64,000 nucleotides of DNA from Brienomyrus brachyistius (lineage: Eukaryota; Chordata; Actinopteri; Osteoglossiformes; Mormyridae). The stretch is from positions 9,751,608 through 9,815,607 of the forward strand of contig NC_064549.1 in NCBI RefSeq assembly GCF_023856365.1, in the 5' to 3' direction. The notes below the pieces were generated by a model that had not been told where the DNA came from, did no database searches, and was given only the letters and a program-made list of their open reading frames with translations. How positions within the stretch are numbered: position 1 is the first letter of the stretch; every line of letters begins with the position of its first letter. The position numbers and the translations under genes are program-made. This document shows, piece by piece, positions 30,338-39,600 of this stretch.

Positions 30338-33300
30338 CTGTATCAAAGGGTGGAGAGACACCATGACGTCATAAAGGATCAAGACACGTTGTATCTACAC
30401 TGCTACTAGACAGACACTACTTCCATTTAAAACTTCAAATCCCTTTCCGTGATTGCTCCTTGTCCCGCTCAGCCAAAGCACTCTCTTGCCCGAACTTACA
30501 CTAGCCAATCCACGGCAAGAATGAGGGAGATGTCGCTGGTCGGTAGGTTGATCGCTTCCAAGATAATGGCCAAGGTGAGCACACCTCCGGCAGGGATCCC
30601 AGCGGCTCCCACACTGGATGCTGTCGCTGTCACTCTGACGGAAGGGGGCGCAGGACAAATTCAAGGTGCGGCACCAAGATGGCTATCAAAATATAGCCAG
30701 AGATCCCCAGCCCTTCTTCAAGATTCATTCACAATTCAAGAAACAAGAGTTTCACACTCACAGGATTGTGATGACCTGGATGAAGTTCAAGGAGATGGAG
30801 TTGAGCTGGGCGATGAAGACGGCGGCCACACACTGGAAGAGAGCGGCTCCGTCCATATTGACGGTGGCCCCAATGGGCAGGATGAAGCGGCTGATGTGCT
30901 TGGACACGCCATTGTTCTCCTCTACGCACTTCATCATCAGGGGCAATGTGGCCGAGCTGGGTAGGGAATGGGAGGGCAGGGAATGTGTCAGAGAGAAGGC
31001 AGAAGGGACGAGGCAAAGAAGGGGAAGTCAGGGAGGGTGGGCAAGCAGCAGGGAAGGAACAGGGGAGGGCAAGGACATTACGAAGACAGAGAATGGAATG
31101 GAGAGTGCTAAGATGGATCTTTTTAGAACGTGCAGGGAATGAAGGAGAAACTATGTGGACAGAAATGAACCCTCTACAAGAACAGGACATGAAACAAGGG
31201 TAAAAATTAGGCAAGACGGGCCACAGGTTTAGTGGAAATCCACTCTTACTTGAAAGCCCAAAAGAGATGCAACAACAATGCGTCCTAGACACATTAAACC
31301 AATAACGACAGAAGCTGGACTCTCTACCTAGATGAGGTCCCAAATGCGGTGGCCAGGGCAGTGAAAATCCCCCAGAGGAAGCTGTAGGGATTCTTGCGTG
31401 TGAAGACGAAGTAGATAAGCGGCAGGACCAGCAGTCCGTGCAATGCATGCCCGAGCATGCAGCAGGCGATGTACTTTCCCAAACTGGTGAACAGTATGGC
31501 AACATCTACCATCTCCACGATCTTTGCTGCAACCAGGAACATGATACCAAAAGGAGCATACCTGGGGGGGTGGGGGGGGGGGATTTGGTCAACAGGGGCA
31601 AAATTCATCATGCAATTATCAAATTAATTCATGCACCATCTACAGAATTCTCATTTTAGAAGAATTAAAACAGGAGAGCATTGATATACTCTGGTATCCT
31701 ATTCACAAAGAACTTCCAGCAACACAAAGCTCCATGCGTACACTCACCACATGATCCAGGACACTAACACCATGGTGGCCTCATTGAAGGAGTTGAAGAA
31801 CTTGATGAGGATCTCGCCCTCCTCTCCAAGCTTGCGCAGTGCCACACCAAACACGATGGCAAACACCACCAGGCCCAAGATATTCATCCCCTCCACATCC
31901 TTGCCGACTGGTAGCTAGTGGCACCAGGAAGAAGAAACTTAAATACAACTACTGCCACCTCATGTAGTAAAATGGGCTTGCTTCTATATAAATGATACTG
32001 AGCACCAGAGTTGGGTAATTCAGGCCCAGAGAGTAGAAGTCCGGACCAGGATTTTGTTTCAACCAAACAGTTGAATTCTAATATTATGTCTCTTTATGCT
32101 CAACTGGTCGGTTGAAACAAAATCTTGGTCTGGACTTGTACTCTCTGGACCTGAACTACCAAACTCTGTTGAGCACACTGCACATATTAATTCATAGAAG
32201 GGCACCCATTTGCAGCGTTTCAGATGCACACTAAACAAAATTAGACAAAAACTAGATCAAACAAAACACCACTGAAACAAGAAAAACATCACTAACAAAA
32301 CACCTTGAGATAAAGGGACAGGTAAAATTAACACATAAACAATGGTGCCACCAAACGTTTTTATTGACGATATATATATATATATGCACACACACACACA
32401 TACCATCATTTGAACACCACATATTGATTTAGGTTACTTGAGTTATATTTTCCCAAAGTGTCTGCAGACAACACTAGTTAGCGTTCCATGATGACAATCA
32501 GGTGTTCACATGTCTACATGCCTCTGCCTGTTGAGGTGCATGATACTCCAACCTTACACATCAGTTACTTTGAGGACTGTTTGGTTGTAGGTTTAATATG
32601 CAGTTTCTGACTCAACTATGTTGAATTCAGACTGAATACATCATAGCTCCCCCCCCCAAGACTGAACACATAAATAAATAAACTGGAAAAACCCATTTTA
32701 AAAATTCAAACAATGCTAATAAATAGACAAGCAAACACACGGAGCTGTACTACACAAATACATATATACCGTCGGACACGCAGGGACTCACCCGATCGAA
32801 GGTGGTGCTCAGCACAAAGCCTGTTTCGTTAATTTTTTTTGTGGTGGCATTTTTGTAGCTGGTTGCATACTGAAAGGCAGAAAGAACATCTAATCATTAG
32901 TTATTCTTTTTTTCCTCGGGAAAGCATTCCAATTTCCTTAGCTCTTGGTTTATAGATCCAACCATACCAGCGATTCTCAACCCATGGGTCGTCACCCAAA
33001 TTTGAGTTCTGGCAAGTACAAATAGGTTTGTGAGCATTTTGACACCAGAAAGCTCCTATGCTGATCCACAATCAGATTTCCCAGCCCAATCGTAGAAATA
33101 ACCCATATAAACAGGTCTTCGGTCTGCAAATGCTTAGCGCAAAACTAGTGAACACTCAACCGATCCAAAAAGCCAAACCATAGATGATTAATTTAATATT
33201 CACTGGCACATCCAATCAGATTTGTTCCATAGGCATTTGATTGGCGCAAACTGTAGAGTGCACTGCATGCTTAATACCCTCGATATAGGGTAGTGACTGA

Positions 33301-36300
33301 GCTGGGATGGTAAAAATCGGATCATGGTGCAAAAAAGGTTGGGAACCACTGATATACCTATTCCATGATAACAACACATAGAGCAGATTCCACTTAGGTC
33401 AGGTTGGATTGTAGAGCATGCACTAGTGCAGTTCACTAGTGCAGTTCACTAGTGCAGTTCACTAGTGCAGTTAGTTCACTAGTGCAGTGCGTTGCCGCAC
33501 GCACCACACAACGAAACACCTTGGACATATTTTGAGATTAGTAATGCTAACAAGATAGTTGTGTAGCTTTGCAAATGTTTGGCAAGAAGGACAGCAAGAC
33601 TCCTTGGGCTCCTTGCTGGGGTGAATTAGGCGACTCACCGATTGAAAGGCTGCTGCCACCAGGTTGGATGGGAAGATGTTCCTGAAAAACATGGGATGAG
33701 CCTTTAGCGCCAAACAACACCAATCTAACTAATACATCAACTAGCGGAGTGCAGAAAGAGACACGAGGGAACTCGTATTATGGGTAGGACGTCACAGTCT
33801 TCTAAAAAATACCAAGCAAACGGATCACATTTCCACTTCTACACTCCTAAAGACAGCCGGGCCCAATGGATAGCGACAACCCTCGGTGAGAGATTCTCCG
33901 CCCTGCAAAGGCTTCTGCCCTACAGTCCTGGCTTTTTATGTAGCAGGCATGGTGGAAAACAGCTGCCCAGGCCTTATCGCTACAAGTTCATGCACTGCTG
34001 GAGGCTTCTGATGTTACCTTGTTCAGAGCCACCATAAACTATAATCCATGTGCCTTGGTGTCCTGGAGGATCTACCGCTCCACATTTGCATGCCGCCACT
34101 TTCGGCCTACGTTTTTTTCAGCCGAACCAGAATGAAAATTATCGACAAAACGAGAAAACATGGAGACCACGTCTACACTTGGCTTTAAAATGCATCTTGG
34201 GCGATCAGATGACAAGTGGATAGTCGAGGCGCATCGCCGTTTACACCTGTGCCTCTCCTGCGTCTCCATGGTGTCCAGCTGACCGCTTGCGTTCAGATTT
34301 CATTGCTGCATATGTCAATTCCACTTGAAGGTCAACTGGCCCCATGCACAGTTATCGTGATGCCCTTGTCGGTGGACGCATCAGGACGCATTAGCATTTA
34401 CACTATAAAAGAAATGTGGTCAAATGCATTCCAGACCTCTTCCACCAGTGGTTTGAGTGATCGGATCACAATATGTCTTGATGGTCATTCCCACTTGTAT
34501 TTAGTGCTGCCACCTATGATCGTATCGGCCATGATGCATTTTAAAACCAAGTGTAAACATGGTTGAAACTCTGAAGCTTAAAACAGATGTTGGCATCTAT
34601 GGGATGCATTTTTTTTTGCTACTCATTTTATCACAAGCCCTTCCTGTTTCATCGCAAGGTGTAAATACAGAGTATTTTTGGACGTGCCGAGTGACTGGGC
34701 ACAAGATGTTAGGCTGCAGGACTTGCAAGCTTGTATGAATGTGTCAGTGACTCAGTATGTAGAAGGGAGTCCGCACTATATTTAGCGAAAGCAATGGGAA
34801 AGTCTGCCTGTACATTTCCGTAAAGCGATTCGCACATGTCAGGGTGGGAACCTTGTGTCCACGGAAACCCATATCCCTGGCAGCACGTGGAGCCTTGGGT
34901 GAGCTCTCCACGTTTCAAGCACTGTAGCAAATATCATCAGGCGAGCCAACGCCTGCAGTACTCATACAGTGCTACTGTTATCAGCTTGAGCAAATGAACC
35001 CTGCCAGTTATCAGAGTACACTGCATGTGTGTCTACACCCCGTGCCAGATGACTACAGCCAAACCAGCCCCATTGACAGTGCACTTTACTTGTGTCTATG
35101 CTAGGAAGATCTGCAGGAAGAGACACGGAATCCCATTACTGTCAGGAACTGGAGATCTGGGAGAAGTCCTAGCTAATGTAACGTCGCAGACTCAAATATG
35201 GCTTGCAGGGAGACAGCTGAATGATCTTATAAGGTCATTCTATTTGGCAGGCCTGTTGCGTGATAGTCCAAGAGAGTAATAACCAGAGTGAGGTCTGCCC
35301 AGCAGCCGGCTAGAGTGAAAAGGCTTGTTCTGGCCAATGCTGAAGTCTGAATCATAACCCATAATTGAATTCTATTGATTTGTACAGGGGGCGGCATGGT
35401 AGTGCAGTTGTTAGCACTGTTGCCTCACACCTCTGGGACCCGGGTTCGAGTCTCCGCCTGGGTTACATGTGTGCGGAGTTTGCATTTTCTCCCCATGTTG
35501 TTGTGTGGTTTCCTCCGGGTACTCCGGTTTCCCCCCACAGTCCAAAAACATGCTGAGGCTAATTGGACTTGCTAAATTGCCCGTAGGTGTGCGTGTGAGA
35601 GTGAATGGTGTGTGAGTGTGCCCTGTGATGGGCTGGCCCCCCACCCTGCCTCGTGCCCATTGCTTCTGGGATAGGCTCCGGACCCCCCGTGACCCAGTAG
35701 GATAAGTGGTTTGGAAAATGGATGGATGGATGATTTGTACAGTTCTAGTCAATACTTGAGCCTCAGCTGGATGGTGTGAGGAGGCACTGCAGATTGCCAC
35801 ATGAGAACTCAGAACATAATTAAAAGCTTACCATAGTTTTTAATAGGGTATAGACTCTAGGTAGCCTCACTAAAACCTCACTAGTAAAAAAAAACATTTT
35901 CCAATATGGCGGAACCGTTTTGGACACTAGCCTCACAAGATGTTCCCAATAAGACATCCAGGCCTTATTTAAGGACGTGCATGTGCAGAGTGCGTGTGTC
36001 ACGCTGGGCCTACGGTTTGTAAAAAGCTCTACCTGTGCAAGATGGTCAGATTCATTATGAATCGTGTTACTCATTAACTGCACAGTCAGAAAAGTAATGG
36101 TTTCCAAGGGAGAGAAGTATGACTTCTTTCGAAGACAAATGAAAAAGAAAGAAATTGATACACTCACACAGGCACTACATTTACCCAGTAACGTCACAAT
36201 GTTCCATTTTGCGACTTCTGAAAGCAGTTAAAGATCCTTAGAGCCAATCACTTAGATCTCTATAGCAGGATCTTTAGGTAACCTGATTCCTCTGCATTGA

Positions 36301-39144
36301 CAGAATCTGAATTTAAATCCTAATAAGTCAAATAATTTCTGATGTCATGCATCTTTTCCTACACGAAAGTGGAGTTACTATAACCAACAAACGAGACAAT
36401 GACCAATGGTGCACCCAGATATAACCTTCTGAATCCCAGTACTGATTTCCTTGAGGAAAAATGGATGCAACGCTTGAAAGCCCACAGAAGCAGGATGAGG
36501 AGGGCGGGAGAATGACCACTGTATGACCACTGGCATATTCACTGCCCAGCCAAATATGAGACATACAGTAAATGCTGGAGTTTCCTTTCCTAATCTGCCA
36601 ACTCCATTCATCCAAATTCCTTCCTTTATGATGAAATGTGTGACACACAGGATGTCCTGCCAGTTAAAGAGGAATTTCCCACCATTAGGGTCCAAGCAAC
36701 AAGTCCACATGGTGTAAAAGTTACCTAACGGTACTGGTGCCACTCTTCTGGGTAGGCAGTTCCCCCCCACCCCAAAAAAAATCAAACTGGCACCACACTC
36801 ACACAATGCGAAAGTCGGCAGTTCCAGTTCGAGTAATTTAGATTTGATACTCTCTCATTCTTCGAGAACAGCATCAGATGGAATAATGCACGAACTATGA
36901 CGATAAGCACACCCCTAATTATAGATATGCATGTGCGTTTACTGCGTGTAATGTATGCAGTCATACGTCAAGAGTATGTGTCAAACACGACCTTTCAGGT
37001 ATGACGGGCTCCGCCACCACGTAGGTAATTAACATATTCCCCCCATTGCGCGAAACTCCGCATACGGGCAATACTGCACACACGCGCACAGTAACCTTTT
37101 AAACACATATTTAGTTGTGAAGTTGGTTACTTACTAAAAAAAACTGGGGGCAAGAAAAAAACAGTAAAAAGGGACAATCGCTTACCTTGGATTGAACTGG
37201 ATTTTTGTGTTTGATATTGTTAGTTTATTAATCGGGAAAACGCATACGTGTACTGTATTTCCTGGTTTCACAGCCAAGCCGGAAACCCCTTATATCAGTG
37301 TCTGTACTCTGAATTTAAGCTCGATTGGAGTAACATCTTAATTCTAAAACGTAATAAGAATGTAGTCTAACTCTCACCAAAGACTCAATGTCGGTAGCGC
37401 TCTTTAAACGCTAAAAATTGCTGTGTTATCAACTTACCTAAAATATACAACAAACTACGCTTCGCGATTAGTCGCATAAATGCCTTATTTATCAGCCTGG
37501 AGAGAAAGTGAACAAGTACGAGGTTTATTCTGCTGGACAGGAACTGTACGTTGTCTTTGATCGCAATCCAAGGTTAAAATTAAGAGAACAGATGGTATAA
37601 AAATTAACATAATGCATGGTCCTCCCGCGCGGGGAAATTTCTGTGTGGTTTAAATGATAATTAAACAGATTTTTAAAAAATTACTTTTTTAATGGTGTAC
37701 ACAGAACTGCAAAATATATAACTATGCCCCGCTTGACGATTTGTAAATTTATGAGGTTTATTATAATTAGCTACAAATTGTTACAGATTACTCATACACG
37801 AGTGTTGAGTCATAATTACCTAAATATACAGTATTCTTACAATCATCTATATAAACTGATGTATATAAGTATAAAAATAAGTATATCTATGTTTCTGTAT
37901 ATGAGTATATAATTACAGGTAATACTTTGGTGCGGTCTTTTTACAAATTATTCTCCATCTGTCCCTAAAGGGAACAAGGAAGGACCAACTTCAGTGCCCA
38001 CGTGTGTAACTAGCACTCAGATGATGCAACAGTCGAATACTATTAGCTATGACAAACTTCATGCCTACCTGAGACCGGGTCCATTGTTTCACACAGAATC
38101 GGTAAAATAAAATAATCTTACATTCAGGTAACTAACCCGAATACGGGGGGTGTCGACCTGAATATATAGGCCTAATTATTTTGTATCACAAATCAGAATG
38201 AAATATTTAACAGCCCATGTACTAAAAACGGTAATGGCGTCGTATAAAAAAATTACACTGTAAGTGCTGAAAGACAAAATTTAATTTTGTCTAATTTAAA
38301 CTAATTTAAGCCATTGTTTCTTTGACGAAAAGTATCTTGTTGTTTTATTGTCCCGGACACATTAAACACCTAAGCATTAAAATTAGGTAAAAATAGGTAT
38401 TTCATTGGGTTATATAAATAACAACGGATGTCTGAAATAAATACTGAAGATACACATGCAGAGGGAGTCCGTTTAAAGCTGGACGCTAAGAGCGTCCACG
38501 TGTCAGTCATGCTCCCCCGGCTTTTTACACCGCGAACTCCACGTGTAAATTACACAGACACCCGTCAAGCTCAGACTTGGCAATCTCTCCCAAAATGTGC
38601 CCCGCTTGACGATTTATTACCTTACGAGATCCAAGAAGGAGTCTATCACATCTTTAGCCTGTGGCACTTCATCAGCTTCCGAGATTATGGGCTTGGAGAC
38701 AGAACCTGGCTGAATGATAAACGCCATCACTACACCGATGGCTGATGCAAATAAAGTTGTCACTAAAAAAAAGAGCATCGCCAAGCCGCCTAATTTGCCC
38801 AGGGCTTGGGGATCGATACTGGCCGCTCCAGAGATGAGACTGCACACAACCAAGGGAATGATGATCATCTTCAACAGTCGTATCAGAAGTTCGCCTGGGA
38901 ACCCGAAATAAATCACTTGCACCTTATTAAGTTCTGCGCTGCGAACGCACAGTCCAATTATCACGCCGATTATAACACCGGTTACAGTCAATATCACCAG
39001 CAAGTTGGCCAAAACAATCCTTTTCACCCTGGCCGACGGTGACTTCGGTTTTCTTGTGTCATTGTCTTGTATCATTCCGTTTGCCATTGCTGGCTCTTTT
39101 TCACTTGCCGCCTTTTCCTCTTCCATCGTGACAATTTCTGCCAT
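30109..39144 (-). CDS. slc1a5: Neutral amino-acid transporter ASCT2 (SLC1A5); whole coding span
   Basis: Sodium-dependent exchanger of neutral amino acids (Gln, Ala, Ser, Cys, Thr) in the plasma membrane. Eight exons (minus): 39144-38621, 33681-33639, 32869-32792, 31914-31748, 31561-31328, 30956-30762, 30634-30500, 30337-30109. They join to 1605 nt, 534 residues plus stop (human 541), in frame at every junction. Landmarks: cytosolic N-terminus, TM1 about 42-65, [20 protein letters not shown] (TM2), glycosylation sequons N196 and N203 in the TM4 loop, HP1 [17 protein letters not shown]7 NMDGAA, HP2 [22 protein letters not shown]8 [13 protein letters not shown]463 sits where acidic-substrate carriers have Arg, which supports neutral specificity. 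The C-terminus ESVM equals that of human ASCT2. SLC1A4 is the main alternative; the fkrp neighbour and the ESVM end favour slc1a5. Confidence 0.92.
30500..30634 (-). CDS. slc1a5: slc1a5 exon 7
   Basis: Residues 414-459, [20 protein letters not shown] then [11 protein letters not shown] and [11 protein letters not shown]. The HP2 gate. Acceptor TTCCGTCAG, donor GTAAGT. Confidence 0.95.
30762..30956 (-). CDS. slc1a5: slc1a5 exon 6
   Basis: Residues 349-414, [40 protein letters not shown] and [22 protein letters not shown]1, TM7 and the sodium/substrate-binding NMDG motif. Acceptor CTACCCAG, donor GTGAGT. Confidence 0.95.
31328..31561 (-). CDS. slc1a5: slc1a5 exon 5
   Basis: Residues 271-349, [17 protein letters not shown] and [20 protein letters not shown], ending in the HP1 GTSS. 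Its acceptor tract is an almost pure C run interrupted by one A (plus strand 31564-31582). Donor GTAGAG is weaker than the others. Confidence 0.94.
   Translation of the reverse strand, partial: VCSFWYHVPGCSKDRGDGRCCHTVHQFGKVHRLLHARACIARTAGPAAYLLRLHTQESLQLPLGDFHCPGHRIWDLI
31748..31914 (-). CDS. slc1a5: slc1a5 exon 4
   Basis: Residues 216-271, [20 protein letters not shown] then [10 protein letters not shown] and [20 protein letters not shown]4c and TM5. Acceptor GCCACTAG, donor GTGAGT. Confidence 0.94.
32007..32167. mobile_element. Palindromic MITE, copy B (161 bp)
   Basis: Inverted-repeat element. The left arm reads AGAGTTGGGTAATTCAGGCC then AGTCCGGACC and TTTTGTTTCAACCAA. The right arm is the mirror, from GGTTGAAACAAAATCTTGGT to GGACCTGAACTACCAAACTCT. 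Same family as copy A but with a longer centre. Lies in slc1a5 intron 3. Confidence 0.8.
32371..32402. repeat. (TA)n/(CA)n compound microsatellite
   Basis: TA repeats passing into CA repeats, slc1a5 intron 3. Confidence 0.9.
32792..32869 (-). CDS. slc1a5: slc1a5 exon 3 (78 nt)
   Basis: Residues 190-215, [20 protein letters not shown] then STTFDR. This is the extracellular loop, poorly conserved as in the family, with two N-glycosylation sequons. The exon is in phase 0 at both ends, bounded by CTTTCAG and GTGAGT. Confidence 0.88.
32968..33351. mobile_element. hAT/Charlie-like non-autonomous element (about 384 bp)
   Basis: Starts CAGCGATTCTCAACCCATGG, and the reverse complement of its end reads CAGTGGTTCCCAACCTTTTT, the classical hAT-Charlie terminal repeat pattern. 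No transposase ORF inside. Flanking octamers (ACCATACC and GATATACC) agree at only 5 of 8 positions. In slc1a5 intron 2. Confidence 0.6.
33421..33489. repeat. 13-bp tandem repeat, 5 units
   Basis: Unit CACTAGTGCAGTT, four perfect copies, then a 4-bp insertion and a fifth. Each unit contains the palindrome ACTAGT. Confidence 0.93.
33639..33681 (-). CDS. slc1a5: slc1a5 exon 2 (43 nt)
   Basis: Residues 175-189, [14 protein letters not shown], nearly identical to human ASCT2. Acceptor TTTTTCAG, donor GTGAGT. Confidence 0.93.
34160..34562. mobile_element. MITE with long imperfect terminal inverted repeats (about 400 bp)
   Basis: GTCTACACTTGGCTTTAAAA then TGCATC at 34171-34196 is mirrored by GATGCATTTTAAAACCAAGTG then TAAACATGG at 34533-34562. 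Complementarity continues inward for about 50 bp. No transposase coding. In slc1a5 intron 1. Confidence 0.65.
35376..35742 (+). mobile_element. tRNA-like SINE, copy 2, with perfect target-site duplication
   Basis: Same family as copy 1: GGGGCGGCATGGTAGTGCAG, B-box GGGTTCGAGTC, body, GGATGGATGGATG tail. A perfect 12-bp duplication TGATTTGTACAG flanks it at 35376-35387 and 35731-35742. In slc1a5 intron 1. Confidence 0.9.
38621..39144 (-). CDS. slc1a5: slc1a5 exon 1
   Basis: Residues 1-175: N-terminus, TM1 to TM3, ending [13 protein letters not shown]. The ATG has A at -3 and G at +4; a second in-frame ATG is 7 codons in. Donor GTAATA. The following 4.9-kb intron contains a SINE, a MITE and a minisatellite. 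Confidence 0.94.
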
Positions 39145-39600
39145 TCTGTCAGTAAAACTTAAAAAACAAAAGTGATGAATCCCGAATCAGATTTCAGTGT
39201 TGCTAGGTCTATTGCACGGGTCAAAGAAAGCCTTCTGTGCCTGGGTTTGGACAAACGTCCTCCGATCGTCTCCAGAGTAGTGCACAAGGTAACCTTCTCC
39301 GAGCGACTCCTCAGTTGTGTGACACAACGCAAGCAAATAGTGCAAGCCCCGTGACGTCAGAGAGGGCGGTGTCAGTAAGGCGTTACTCAGAACTCTAAGT
39401 GAACGTAGCGAAATTGGTGGTCGACCGGTGCGAACAGTGAGCACAGAGACGACTACCGTTAACGGGACACAATGCGAACAGGAATGAAGGACAAACAAGT
39501 GCAAACATAACAGATACGTTAAGGTTGTTAAACCTGTTGTTTTGTTTTATATTTTGCAAAAACGTCCCCCAGTCTTAAACGCATCGTATTTCCAGATAAT
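39145..39600 (-). promoter_or_regulatory. slc1a5: slc1a5 promoter region with a full CRE
   Basis: Immediately upstream of the slc1a5 ATG. A palindromic cAMP-response element TGACGTCA lies at 39352-39359, about 210 bp from the ATG, a position compatible with a proximal promoter. CREB/ATF family control of human SLC1A5 is known. Transcription start is not determinable here. Confidence 0.5.

Noticed and set aside
30729..31505. 258-codon minus-strand ORF
   Set aside because: Shadow frame across slc1a5 exons 5-6 and their intron; the true frame matches ASCT2.
30109..39144. Assignment to slc1a4 (ASCT1)
   Set aside because: The fkrp neighbour, the Cys in TM8, the ESVM C-terminus and the exon pattern favour slc1a5. 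A tree would settle it.
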